Assembly: GCF_002514735.1 (NCBI RefSeq)
Contig: NZ_NBWU01000004.1
Coordinates: 372,001-436,000 of the forward strand
DNA length: 64,000 nucleotides
Source: Sediminicola luteus
GTDB lineage: Bacteria; Bacteroidota; Bacteroidia; Flavobacteriales; Flavobacteriaceae
Direction: 5' to 3'
The position numbers were made by a program, and so were the translations under genes. Within the stretch, counting starts at the first letter, position 1; every line of letters starts with the position of its first letter. The notes under the pieces are model-generated. The model saw nothing but the letters and a program-made list of their open reading frames with translations, had not been told where the DNA came from and made no database searches. This document shows, one piece after another, positions 45,221 through 53,541 of this stretch.

Positions 45221-45370
45221 TTCGTACTTCCCACTTCGTACTTCCGACTTCGTACTTCCCACTTCGTACTTCCCACTTCGTACTTCCCACTTCGTACTTC
45301 CCACTTCGTACTTCCCACTTCGTACTTCCCACTTCGTACTTCCGACTTCGTACCTCCCACTTCGAACTTA
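45221..45370. repeat. Tandem array of a 14-bp unit
   Basis: Ten full units of TTCGTACTTCCCAC from 45221 to 45360, two with a C-to-G change (CCGAC) and one with CCTCCCAC, plus a decayed eleventh unit. On the minus strand the unit reads GTGGGAAGTACGAA, the same 14-mer present once per 179-bp unit at 15.7-16.4 kb. It ends within 12 bases of the DinB stop. The unit is not a multiple of three and its three frames are open, giving false ORFs. Confidence 0.95.
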
Positions 45371-45372
45371 GA

Positions 45373-45864
45373 CTACAGTTCCAATCCGTCATAAAACCCT
45401 AGGTCTTTACTCTTGAGTGCCTTTACGTAGAAAGCTATTTGTCCCGTATGGTAGGAATAATGCTCTATGGCATGAAACACCATGGCCAACCCAGAGTAAT
45501 GATAACATTGTACTTCTTTTTTAGTTTCGTAGGCCTCATCGGAAGCTTCCAAAATCTTGGTTTTAGCTTGATCGACTACCTGACGTAACATTTCCAACAG
45601 TTCTTGTTTCGAAAGACCGGTTTTGGCATCAAATTCTTGGTCGCGCTCCCTTGTATCGCGTTCCCCGCCCAATCCGGAAATCACATATTGGGTTATGTTT
45701 CCACAAAGATGCAAAATCAGATTGGCTATACTATTCGATTGGGCATTCGGTCTTTGCCAAACCTCCTCGTCTGAGATATGGGTAAGTGCCTTTTGGATCT
45801 TTTCGGTATTCTCATCGAGCCGGGCCAAGGCCTGTGCTTTAAAATCGATCAACAACGCACTCAT
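45373..45864 (-). CDS. DinB-like (DUF1572-type) putative metal-dependent hydrolase
   Basis: 163 residues, four-helix DinB/YfiT fold. Metal ligands are probably the His of ILHLCGN (about residue 52) and the two of [12 protein letters not shown] (about 132-140), spaced as in the family. Many are thiol-dependent transferases or hydrolases with unknown substrates. The start overlaps the hisA stop by 4 bases (ATGA), so it is translated with hisA. It has no known role in histidine synthesis. Confidence 0.85.
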   Translation of the reverse strand: MSALLIDFKAQALARLDENTEKIQKALTHISDEEVWQRPNAQSNSIANLILHLCGNITQYVISGLGGERDTRERDQEFDAKTGLSKQELLEMLRQVVDQAKTKILEASDEAYETKKEVQCYHYSGLAMVFHAIEHYSYHTGQIAFYVKALKSKDLGFYDGLEL

Positions 45865-46583
45865 GAGATGATGTAATTTTCCAATTGTTTTAAAGAAATG
45901 CGGTTTTCGTAAATCGCTTTTCCAATGATGACCCCTTCACAGCCCAATTCGGCCAGTTTGGGTAGCTCATCAAAAGTAGAGATACCCCCACTGGCAATTA
46001 GTTTGGCCTTGGGCGTTCGCTCCAAAATCTCGGTATACAAGGCAAACGATGGCCCTTGTAGCATGCCGTCTTTGGCAATATCGGTGCAGATAACATAAGA
46101 CACACCCTGATCGCAATATTGGTCAATAAAAGCTACCACATCTTCATTAGACGACTCTAACCAACCTGAAACGGCCACCTTTCGGTCTTTGGCATCGGCC
46201 CCAAGAATAATACGGTCGGCCCCATGCTTCTCTAACCAGTTGATAAAAGTATCGGGTTGTTTTACCGCTATACTGCCCCCGGTAATCTGTTGGGCCCCAC
46301 TCTCAAAAGCGATATGCAGGTCCTCGTCGGATTTGAGTCCACCCCCGAAATCGATTTTAAGATTGGTTTTGGACGCGATGGTCTCCAACACCTTATGATT
46401 GATAATACGTTTTGATTTGGCTCCATCGAGATCTACCAAATGTAGGTATTCAATACCATGATCCTCGAACATTTTGGCCACCTCTAACGGATTTTCATTG
46501 TACACCTTTTTGGTATCGTAATCCCCTTTGGATAGGCGAACACATTTTCCTTCAATTATATCTATGGCTGGGATAATTCGCAT
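45861..46583 (-). CDS. hisA: Phosphoribosylformimino-AICAR ribotide isomerase
   Basis: 240 residues, a (beta/alpha)8 barrel. [21 protein letters not shown] has the first catalytic Asp, [11 protein letters not shown] and [12 protein letters not shown] are the phosphate loops, and [15 protein letters not shown] carries the second Asp. This is the fourth step of histidine synthesis. It is followed by the DinB gene with a 4-base overlap, and lies 19 bases after the GNAT gene. Confidence 0.97.
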   Translation of the reverse strand: MRIIPAIDIIEGKCVRLSKGDYDTKKVYNENPLEVAKMFEDHGIEYLHLVDLDGAKSKRIINHKVLETIASKTNLKIDFGGGLKSDEDLHIAFESGAQQITGGSIAVKQPDTFINWLEKHGADRIILGADAKDRKVAVSGWLESSNEDVVAFIDQYCDQGVSYVICTDIAKDGMLQGPSFALYTEILERTPKAKLIASGGISTFDELPKLAELGCEGVIIGKAIYENRISLKQLENYIIS

Positions 46584-46602
46584 AGGTCAGTAATACGTTG
46601 AT

Positions 46603-47043
46603 TTAAAATTTATCTTCTTGAATTCTTTTAAACATCCAAACTTCCGGGTCATTGGGTCGTTCAAAACCGAATTGTTGGTACAGTCCGTGGGCATCTTTTG
46701 TTTTTAGCCCCACGCCCCTCACCTCTTGTAAGGACGGATGGTCTAGTATCGATTGGATTAAAAATTTTCCCAAACCCTGGCCTTGGTATTCGGGTGAAAT
46801 GAACACATCCATCAACCAGGCAAACACCACATAGTCGGTTGCGATCCGGGCAAAACCTAGCTGCTGGCCACTCTCCTTTTCAAACAAACCAAAACATAAA
46901 GAGTTCGCTATCGCCTTTTGCATACGTGCTTTGCTCCGCCCTTTGGCCCAATACGATTGGTCGCTCAAATAGGCCTGGATAAAATCGAAATCCAAACGGC
47001 TTTTGTCGGTATCACATTCGTATATACTTGCCAAATTGCTCAT
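46603..47043 (-). CDS. GNAT family N-acetyltransferase within the his operon
   Basis: 146 residues. The acetyl-CoA motif A is VFISPEYQGQGLGKFLIQSIL (Q/RxxGxG/A), and YQQFGFERPND is motif B. The acceptor is unknown. It lies 2 bases from the hisH start side and 19 bases before hisA, so it is in the operon. A second unrelated GNAT occurs at 51208. Neither is required for the pathway, since all enzymes are present. Confidence 0.87.
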   Translation of the reverse strand: MSNLASIYECDTDKSRLDFDFIQAYLSDQSYWAKGRSKARMQKAIANSLCFGLFEKESGQQLGFARIATDYVVFAWLMDVFISPEYQGQGLGKFLIQSILDHPSLQEVRGVGLKTKDAHGLYQQFGFERPNDPEVWMFKRIQEDKF

Positions 47044-47045
47044 TT

Positions 47046-47627
47046 TTATAGCGATAGAAAATTAGCCAAGATACGCTCGCCAATACCCCCACTCTTTTCT
47101 GGGTGGAATTGCGTCCCATAGAAATTGTTTTTACCCAATGCCGCCGAATACCATAGCCCATAGTTGGTTTGGGCAATCGTATCGGCTCCTAGGGCCACAT
47201 AATAACTATGCACCATATAAATATCGGAAGCCTCGGTAACCCCAGTAAACAAAGGACCTTTTAGGTTTTCGATGGCATTCCATCCTATTTGGGGCACTTT
47301 TACCGAATCGGGAAAACGGACCACCTTTTCCTCAAAAATACCGAGGCCATCGGTATCGCCTTCCTCAGAATGGGCACACATGAGTTGCATACCCAAACAG
47401 ATACCCAAAACCGGTTGTTTTAATATGGGGATCAAAGTATTGAGCCCGCTGTGTTTTAGCTTGGTCATAGCCGCCTGAGCGGCACCGACACCCGGAAAAA
47501 TAACCTTATCCGCCCCACTTATGGCATCGATATCGTGGGTTACCTTGCCTGAATAGCCCAAACGTTCGAGTGCAAAACAAACACTCTGTACATTACCGGC
47601 CCCGTAATCTATAATAGCGATTTCCAT
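47046..47627 (-). CDS. hisH: Imidazole glycerol phosphate synthase subunit HisH
   Basis: 193 residues, class I glutamine amidotransferase. GAGNVQSVCFAL starts the fold, the nucleophile Cys is in LGICLGMQLM, and the His-Glu pair is in GTQFHPEKSGG. It supplies ammonia to HisF. It starts 1 base after hisB ends and is followed by the GNAT gene. Confidence 0.97.
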   Translation of the reverse strand: MEIAIIDYGAGNVQSVCFALERLGYSGKVTHDIDAISGADKVIFPGVGAAQAAMTKLKHSGLNTLIPILKQPVLGICLGMQLMCAHSEEGDTDGLGIFEEKVVRFPDSVKVPQIGWNAIENLKGPLFTGVTEASDIYMVHSYYVALGADTIAQTNYGLWYSAALGKNNFYGTQFHPEKSGGIGERILANFLSL

Positions 47628-47628
47628 A

Positions 47629-48762
47629 TTATAACACCCCTTTTGTTGAAGGTAAGACCATTTTCTCTGGATCTCGTTTTACGGCCATTTTTATGGCTTT
47701 GGCCCAGGCCTTAAAAATGGCTTCGATCTTATGATGCTCGTTGGTACCTTCGGCCTTAATATTGAGATTGGCCTTGGCCCCATCTGAAAAGGACTTAAAG
47801 AAATGGAAAAACATTTCGGTGGGCATTTTACCTACCATTTCCCGTTTAAAATCGGCTTCCCAAACCAACCAGTTACGCCCTCCAAAGTCAATGGCCACCT
47901 GGGCCAGGCAATCGTCCATGGGTAAACAGAAGCCATACCGTTCTACCCCAAGTTTGTTACCCAAGGCCTGGGCAAAACACTCGCCCAAGGCAATGGCCGT
48001 ATCTTCTATGGTATGGTGCTCATCGACCTCAAGGTCGCCTTGTACCTTAATATTTAGGTCCATTTGCCCGTGCCGCGCCAATTGATCTAACATATGGTCA
48101 AAAAAAGCAATGCCCGTATCTATTTCCGACTGGCCGCTACCATCGAGATTTAGCCCGATTTGTATTTGGGTCTCATGGGTATTGCGCTCGAGCTGGGCGC
48201 TACGGGATTCCAATTTCAAGAAACGATAAATAGCCTCCCAATCGTTGCTCTCCAAGGCAATGTACTCTTGAAGTTCATTTTCAGAAGATTCGGTCTCCCC
48301 CATGCCCAAATGCGTATTGTCGTTGATAAAGATGCCTTTGGCCCCCAAGTTTTTGGCCAGTTCTACATCGGTCAAACGATCGCCGATCACAAAAGAATTC
48401 TCTAAATCGTATTCTTCAGAAAAATAAGAGGTCAACAAGCCCGTACCGGGTTTACGCGTTGGGGCATTGTCTTTAGGAAAAGTACGGTCGATAAAGACCT
48501 CGGAAAAGACTACACCCTCATTTTCAAAGGCTTTAAGTATAAAATTATGCACCGGCCAAAACGTGTCTTCCGGAAAAACCGAGGTGCCCAAACCATCTTG
48601 ATTGGTAATCATGACCAGTTCGTAATCCAATTCCTTGGCAATCTTACCCAAATAAGTAAACACTTTGGGGTAGAATACCATTTTTTCGAAGGCATCGATC
48701 TGTTCGTCAACGGTTTCCTTGATTATGGTGCCGTCGCGATCTATAAACAATACTTTTTTCAT
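47629..48762 (-). CDS. hisB: Bifunctional histidinol-phosphatase / imidazoleglycerol-phosphate dehydratase
   Basis: 377 residues. The N-terminal HAD phosphatase (1-165) has the nucleophile motif DRDGTII and ITNQDGLGT. The C-terminal dehydratase has the metal-binding [22 protein letters not shown] and [16 protein letters not shown]. It catalyses steps 6 and 8, so no separate hisN is needed. Confidence 0.97.
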   Translation of the reverse strand: MKKVLFIDRDGTIIKETVDEQIDAFEKMVFYPKVFTYLGKIAKELDYELVMITNQDGLGTSVFPEDTFWPVHNFILKAFENEGVVFSEVFIDRTFPKDNAPTRKPGTGLLTSYFSEEYDLENSFVIGDRLTDVELAKNLGAKGIFINDNTHLGMGETESSENELQEYIALESNDWEAIYRFLKLESRSAQLERNTHETQIQIGLNLDGSGQSEIDTGIAFFDHMLDQLARHGQMDLNIKVQGDLEVDEHHTIEDTAIALGECFAQALGNKLGVERYGFCLPMDDCLAQVAIDFGGRNWLVWEADFKREMVGKMPTEMFFHFFKSFSDGAKANLNIKAEGTNEHHKIEAIFKAWAKAIKMAVKRDPEKMVLPSTKGVL

Positions 48763-48763
48763 T

Positions 48764-49807
48764 TTAGGCTATCGATTTTAATGCTGTTATCAATTTTCGA
48801 TTCTCTTCCGGGGTACCCACGGTAAAACGAAGTGTATTTTCACATAAAGCTTGGGTGGTCCTATTCCGAATTACTATCCCGGCCGCCAACAATTGGTCGT
48901 AGCGTCGGTTGGCATCGTCTACCCGGGCCAACACAAAATTAGCGTCGGAAGGGAAAACCTCGGTTACAAACGGAATAGCCCCTAGTGCTTGTTCCATCAC
49001 ATTTCTTTCCGAAAGAATGTTTTGAATTTCTTGGGCTACCCCTGCCCTATCCTGCAAACGTTCCAGTGCTTTTAATTGGGTCAACTGGTTTACGTTATAT
49101 GGGGGTTTAATCTTATTGAGTATCGCAATAATTTCTAGAGAAGCCCAACACAATCCCAATCGGATACCAGCCATACCATAAGCTTTGGAGAGGGTTTGTG
49201 TAACTACCAGGTTCGGGTATTTGTACAATTGGGAAACACAACTCTCTTGATTGGAAAAGTCGATATAAGCCTCATCTACCACTACGATTCCCTTAAATCC
49301 GCTTAGTAAATCATGCATAGATTTCGTATCGAAACTATTGGACGTTGGGTTATTGGGCGAACAAAGAAAAAGTAATTTACTTTGGGGGCTTTGCGTTTCG
49401 AGGATTTTCGATACCTGCGGCTGAAAGTCAGCATTTAGGGTAATTTCGGTAACCCCAACATTATTGATACCGGCCAATACCTGATACATACCATAGGTGG
49501 GCGGAAGGGTTATGATATAATCCTGCCCCGGTTCACAAAAAGCCCGGAATAAGAGATCCAAAACTTCATCGCTACCATTGCCCAATAACAAATGATCGGC
49601 CGGAGCGCCTTTAATGTCCGCTAATACATTTTTTACGGAGCGCTGATAAGGATCAGGATAGCGGTTTACACCCGATTCATAGGGGTTTTCGTTAGCATCG
49701 AGAAAAACCATTTCCGACCCATCCGAGACATATTCGTCACGGGCCGAGGAATACGGTTTTAGATTTTTAACGCTTTCGCGGGTGATTTTATCTAGGTTGA
49801 AATTCAT
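48764..49807 (-). CDS. hisC: Histidinol-phosphate aminotransferase
   Basis: 347 residues, PLP-dependent fold type [33 protein letters not shown] and the PLP Lys in [16 protein letters not shown] are visible. It is step 7 of the pathway. The 115 bases before it (towards hisD) hold a dispersed repeat, the only wide gap in the first half of the operon. Confidence 0.97.
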   Translation of the reverse strand: MNFNLDKITRESVKNLKPYSSARDEYVSDGSEMVFLDANENPYESGVNRYPDPYQRSVKNVLADIKGAPADHLLLGNGSDEVLDLLFRAFCEPGQDYIITLPPTYGMYQVLAGINNVGVTEITLNADFQPQVSKILETQSPQSKLLFLCSPNNPTSNSFDTKSMHDLLSGFKGIVVVDEAYIDFSNQESCVSQLYKYPNLVVTQTLSKAYGMAGIRLGLCWASLEIIAILNKIKPPYNVNQLTQLKALERLQDRAGVAQEIQNILSERNVMEQALGAIPFVTEVFPSDANFVLARVDDANRRYDQLLAAGIVIRNRTTQALCENTLRFTVGTPEENRKLITALKSIA

Positions 49808-49828
49808 TTTGTTTTTGTTCTAAAGGGT

Positions 49829-49909
49829 CTTCGACTGCGCTCAGACTGACATGCTTACTATCTTCGACTGCCTGCCTGCCTGCCTGCCGGAGGACATGGC
49901 GCTCAGTGA
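49829..49909. repeat. CTTCGACTGC-type repeats, short and long form side by side
   Basis: Short form CTTCGACTGCGCTCAG with TGACAT (49829-49853), and a long form (49862-49909) where the insert is an expanded CTGC run (CCTGCCTGCCTGCC) closing with CCGGAGGACATG. The pair shows that the insert sits between the two halves of one conserved core. It lies between hisD and hisC, inside the operon. Confidence 0.75.
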
Positions 49910-49922
49910 CCGACTTCCTACT

Positions 49923-51206
49923 TCATTTTATATCTTTTAACCTCAGGCAAACGGCATTTTTATGGGCCTGTAATCCTTCCGCCTCGGCCATTTTTTCTAT
50001 AGCCGGACCAATTTGGGCCAACCCATGGGGTGTAATTTGCTGAAAGGTGATACTCTTTTGAAAACTACCCAAATTTACCCCGCTATACTGTTTGGCATAG
50101 CCATTGGTGGGCAAGGTATGGTTGGTACCCGAGGCATAATCCCCGGCACTTTCAGGGGTATGGTTACCAATAAAGACCGAACCTGCATTTTGGAGTCCAT
50201 CGATATAAAAATCGAGATCTTTTACACAAATAATAAAGTGTTCTGGACCATATTGATTGATCAAATCCAAGCTTTCTTGGGCATCTTCCAACAAAATCAA
50301 TTTCGAATTGGCAATGGCCTTTTCGGCAATGTCTTTTCGGGGTAAATCGAGTAACTGACGACTTACTTCGGTATTTACCTGCTCGATCATCGCCTTACTA
50401 TTAGAAACCAAAAGTACTTGGGAATCGGGGCCATGCTCGGCCTGACTCAATAAATCACTGGCCACATAGGCCGCATTCGCCGTATCGTCGGCCAATACCA
50501 ATAATTCTGAAGGTCCGGCAGGCATATCAATGGCCAATCCAAAACGGGTAGCCAACTGTTTGGCCACGGTAACGTATTGGTTACCAGGACCAAAAATTTT
50601 GTATACTTGGGGCACGGTCTCAGTACCAAAGGTCATGGCCGCAATGGCCTGTATACCACCTACCTTATAAATCTTTTCGAGTCCGCATAAATGGGCGGTA
50701 TACAAAATAGCCGGGTGTATCTTGCCTTCGGCATCGGGTGGGGTACACAAAATCACTTCGTTACAACCCGCGATTTGAGCCGGTACGGCCAACATGAGAA
50801 TGGTAGAGAACAAAGGGGCCGACCCTCCCGGAATATAGAGTCCCACCTTTTCAATGGCCCGCTTTTCTTGCCAGCAATGTACTCCCGGAGCGGTCTCAAC
50901 ACTCACCCTATCGGTAAGCTGCGCCCTATGGAAACTTTCAATATTGGTTTTGGCCAGTTTTATGGCCTCTTTTAGATCAGGATCCAACTCCGCTATGGCC
51001 ACATGTACTTCTGGGCTACTTACGGTCAAGGTCTCCAACACCACCTTATCATACACTTCAGTATAGGCCTTAAGTGCTGCATCGCCTTCTGCCGCTACGC
51101 TGTTAAAAATGCGTTGGGCCAAGGGTTCAATAGCCTCATAGGTAGCCGTTGGTCTTTGCAATATTTCCTTCCATTGGGCCCGATTCGGGTTCTCAATAAT
51201 TCGCAT
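49923..51206 (-). CDS. hisD: Histidinol dehydrogenase
   Basis: 427 residues. PGGSAPLFSTILMLAVPAQIAGC, GGIQAIAAMTFGTETVPQVYKIFGPGNQYVTVAK and the zinc/active-site SEHGPDSQVLLVS-like stretch QAEHGPDSQ, followed by ESAGDYASGTNHTLPT, are all typical. It oxidises histidinol to histidine with NAD. The stop is 115 bases before hisC, with a repeat in between; the gene upstream is the first GNAT gene, 1 base away. Confidence 0.97.
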   Translation of the reverse strand: MRIIENPNRAQWKEILQRPTATYEAIEPLAQRIFNSVAAEGDAALKAYTEVYDKVVLETLTVSSPEVHVAIAELDPDLKEAIKLAKTNIESFHRAQLTDRVSVETAPGVHCWQEKRAIEKVGLYIPGGSAPLFSTILMLAVPAQIAGCNEVILCTPPDAEGKIHPAILYTAHLCGLEKIYKVGGIQAIAAMTFGTETVPQVYKIFGPGNQYVTVAKQLATRFGLAIDMPAGPSELLVLADDTANAAYVASDLLSQAEHGPDSQVLLVSNSKAMIEQVNTEVSRQLLDLPRKDIAEKAIANSKLILLEDAQESLDLINQYGPEHFIICVKDLDFYIDGLQNAGSVFIGNHTPESAGDYASGTNHTLPTNGYAKQYSGVNLGSFQKSITFQQITPHGLAQIGPAIEKMAEAEGLQAHKNAVCLRLKDIK

Positions 51207-51207
51207 C

Positions 51208-51639
51208 TCAATTCATTTTTTGGATATAGTGGTAACCTACCGCTTCAAATCCTTGGTTTTGCCAGAATTCCTGGCCTTTTTTATTCCCGAGGTAACAATT
51301 CAATTCTGCCGATTGGCAACCTTGGTTTTTGGCATAATCTAAAATCCATGACACTAGGTTTTCACCAATGCCTTTGCCCCTAAATTCGGGTAAAATACAG
51401 ACATTGTCCAGTTCTATATGCTTTCCTGTATAGATTTTATGCAAAATCCAAATTCCGGAAATACCGATCAACGAATCCCCATCAAAGGCCCCTACACATT
51501 GGTAATTATGCAGTTTCATCTGCTCGAGGCGAGCCCATAATTCCGCATCGGGTATATCTGGGTTTAGCAATCGAAGTAGAGGGATTATCCCTGCCAAATC
51601 ATCCTTGTCAATAAACCGAATGTCAATCGCTATTGACAT
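51208..51639 (-). CDS. GNAT family N-acetyltransferase between hisG and hisD
   Basis: 143 residues. Motif A is VCILPEFRGKGIGENLVSWIL (RxxGxG), with LNCYLGNKKGQEFWQNQGFEAVGYHYIQ as motif B. It begins on the last base of the hisG stop (TAATG) and ends 1 base from hisD, so it is tightly built into the operon. Acceptor unknown. It could act on an intermediate, on histidine, or on a protein; nothing in the sequence decides. Confidence 0.88.
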   Translation of the reverse strand: MSIAIDIRFIDKDDLAGIIPLLRLLNPDIPDAELWARLEQMKLHNYQCVGAFDGDSLIGISGIWILHKIYTGKHIELDNVCILPEFRGKGIGENLVSWILDYAKNQGCQSAELNCYLGNKKGQEFWQNQGFEAVGYHYIQKMN

Positions 51640-52496
51640 TACAACACCATTTTCTCAATAGGGCATACCAAAATACCTTCGGCCCCGGCCTGTTTCAATT
51701 CATCGATCATTTCCCAGAACCTATCTTTTTGCAAAACGGTATGTACCGAACTCCACCCTTCTTCAGCCAAAGGCAATACGGTGGGGCTACGCATTCCGGG
51801 TAACAATTTAAGAATGGTATCCAACTTTTCGTTAGGGGCGTTCAACAATACATATTTGGCCTCACGGGCCTGCAAAACCGATTGAATGCGGAATCTGATC
51901 TTTTCCAGAATCGCCCTCCTTGCATCTGATATTTTGGGCGATACCGCCAAAACCGCCTCCGATGTAAACATGATCTCGACCTCCTTTAGGTTGTTCTTGA
52001 ACAAAGTACTGCCACTGGAAACGATATCGCAAATGGCATCGGCCAATCCGATATTGGGTGCGATCTCTACCGAACCATTGATGATATGCAGCTCGGCCGA
52101 TACGCCTTTTTCGGCCAAATAATTTTTAACCGTATTCGGATAGGAAGTGGCTATACGCTTGCCCTCAAAGTCGGTAACCGAGTTATAGGCTACGCCCTTA
52201 GGAACGGCCAGCGATACCTTACATTTCGAAAAGCCCAAACGATCGGTAAAGTCGATATCGGCACCTTTTTCGACCAAAACATTCTCTCCGATTATGGCAA
52301 TGTCCACTACACCATCTCGCAGGTATTGGGGTATATCGCCATTACGAAGGTAAAACACCTCCAAAGGAAAATTACGGGCCGAAGCCTTTAACTGATCCTT
52401 CCCATTTTCTATAGAGATACCGCAGTCTTTTAAGATTTTTAAGGAATCTTGGTTAAGTCTTCCGCTTTTTTGAACCGCAATCCTGATTTTTTCCAT
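51639..52496 (-). CDS. hisG: ATP phosphoribosyltransferase, long form
   Basis: 285 residues: the long, self-sufficient HisG with a C-terminal ACT-like regulatory domain (about 210-285: APNEKLDTILKLLPGMRSPTVLPLAEEGWSSVHTVLQ), so feedback inhibition by histidine is expected and no HisZ is needed. The catalytic core has RIAVQKSGRLN at the start and AIIGENVLVEKG and DAICDIVSSGSTL. It is the first step of the pathway and the first enzyme gene of the operon, preceded by the leader peptide and attenuator. Confidence 0.97.
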   Translation of the reverse strand: MEKIRIAVQKSGRLNQDSLKILKDCGISIENGKDQLKASARNFPLEVFYLRNGDIPQYLRDGVVDIAIIGENVLVEKGADIDFTDRLGFSKCKVSLAVPKGVAYNSVTDFEGKRIATSYPNTVKNYLAEKGVSAELHIINGSVEIAPNIGLADAICDIVSSGSTLFKNNLKEVEIMFTSEAVLAVSPKISDARRAILEKIRFRIQSVLQAREAKYVLLNAPNEKLDTILKLLPGMRSPTVLPLAEEGWSSVHTVLQKDRFWEMIDELKQAGAEGILVCPIEKMVL

Positions 52497-52629
52497 GCTA
52501 ATTAATCTATGTTTTCTATTTGATTGATTATTTCCTTTTCCACTTAGATCCCGCTTTTCAGCGGGATTTGTTCAACTATTTGTTTTGATTTCGTTGCTCC
52601 GCAACTTTCAAAACAAGGGTTTCACTAAC

Positions 52630-52661
52630 AAAAAAAACCCGTTTGATCTCTCAAACGGGTT
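52630..52661 (-). terminator. Attenuator terminator of the his operon
   Basis: On the minus strand, AACCCGTTTGA (52651-52661) pairs with TCAAACGGGTT (52636-52646) over a 4-base loop, followed by a T run to 52630. It lies between the His-rich leader peptide and hisG, 134 bases before the hisG start, so it must be passed for expression. Confidence 0.85.
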
Positions 52662-52690
52662 TTACTATTTTGTAGGTACACAAAACAATC

Positions 52691-52750
52691 TCACCTCGCC
52701 TGAGCGTGGAAGTGAAAATGATGGTGATGTGTACGACTGTTGTTCTTCAT
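52691..52750 (-). CDS. Histidine leader peptide
   Basis: 19 residues, MKNNSRTHHHHFHFHAQAR, with six His in a span of eight positions; ATG at 52748-52750 and TGA at 52691-52693. It is upstream of the terminator and hisG on the same strand. The ribosome should stall at the His codons when charged histidyl-tRNA is scarce, letting an antiterminator form. The His run makes the call strong although the ORF is short. Leader peptides of this type are best known in gamma-proteobacteria. Confidence 0.88.
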   Translation of the reverse strand: MKNNSRTHHHHFHFHAQAR

Positions 52751-52929
52751 TACGGTGTAAAAGTAATCGGTTTTTTTAAAACACAAAACCTAAAACGATA
52801 AACATTTTATGCCGCTATTGTTATTTTTATGTGAATACGTTGAAACAAAGACCGCTTTGCTAAAAGAATATCATGATACTCATAATATGTTTCGATTGCC
52901 AACACCAAACTACTCTTGAGTGATTATTA

Positions 52930-53532
52930 CTAGCGGATGATAATCGTATTCTTCTTTTCGATATTCTCTTTGGTCTTGGTAAGGATATGTATGACCGGAA
53001 ATTGAAAATCGTTGCCATAGTCTACCTGGCCAATTCTAACTTCCAAAATATAGGCCGGATCAATTTTCAAAGTACCAGGATCTTCATAAATAAACTCATG
53101 GTTAACTACATATAGAGCCTTTCCTTTAACATCGGTATACTGTCTTTGCAAATCATATAGGGTGATTAATCTCCTAATTAACGCTTTTGGTACCTCTAGC
53201 TCTAAAATGGCATCATAGGCTTTCCCGGCAAAAACCGTATCCTTGCGAATAACATTAATGTTCTTGATTTTCCCTTGATCAATAAAGTGCCCGGATTGAA
53301 AAGGAATCAATTCATCCCCTACTTTTATAATAGGCTCTATACCATGCCCGAAACCCGGATATTTGGCATCTTTAACAACATCAAAGTCGACATTATAGGT
53401 CCGTTTTACCGTTTTCCTATTAGATTGAAGGCCCGCAGGTTTTCCTTTTAGCTCATCTAAAACGTTTTTCTTTTGACCATATAGGCCAAATGAACAGCAT
53501 AACACAACCAGTAATGGCCATTTGAAGGTCAT
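52930..53532 (-). CDS. Secreted protein of unknown function
   Basis: 200 residues from ATG 53532 (the longer frame uses TTG). Signal peptide at 1-19 (MTFKWPLLVVLCCSFGLYG). The mature part is mixed alpha/beta with a Lys- and Asp-rich surface, and has no family motif I recognise. It follows the prohibitin gene by 9 bases, so it may be co-transcribed with it, and is separated from the his leader by about 180 bases. The function is unknown. Confidence 0.65.
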   Translation of the reverse strand: MTFKWPLLVVLCCSFGLYGQKKNVLDELKGKPAGLQSNRKTVKRTYNVDFDVVKDAKYPGFGHGIEPIIKVGDELIPFQSGHFIDQGKIKNINVIRKDTVFAGKAYDAILELEVPKALIRRLITLYDLQRQYTDVKGKALYVVNHEFIYEDPGTLKIDPAYILEVRIGQVDYGNDFQFPVIHILTKTKENIEKKNTIIIR

Positions 53533-53541
53533 CCCATCCAA

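Noticed and set aside
45221-45370. CRISPR array
   Set aside because: Units are contiguous 14-mers with no unique spacers, and no cas gene is present.
45157-45402. Plus-strand and minus-strand ORFs full of RTSHFVLPTSYFPL-like repeats
   Set aside because: Produced by the 14-bp array, whose unit is not a multiple of three but lacks stops in all frames.
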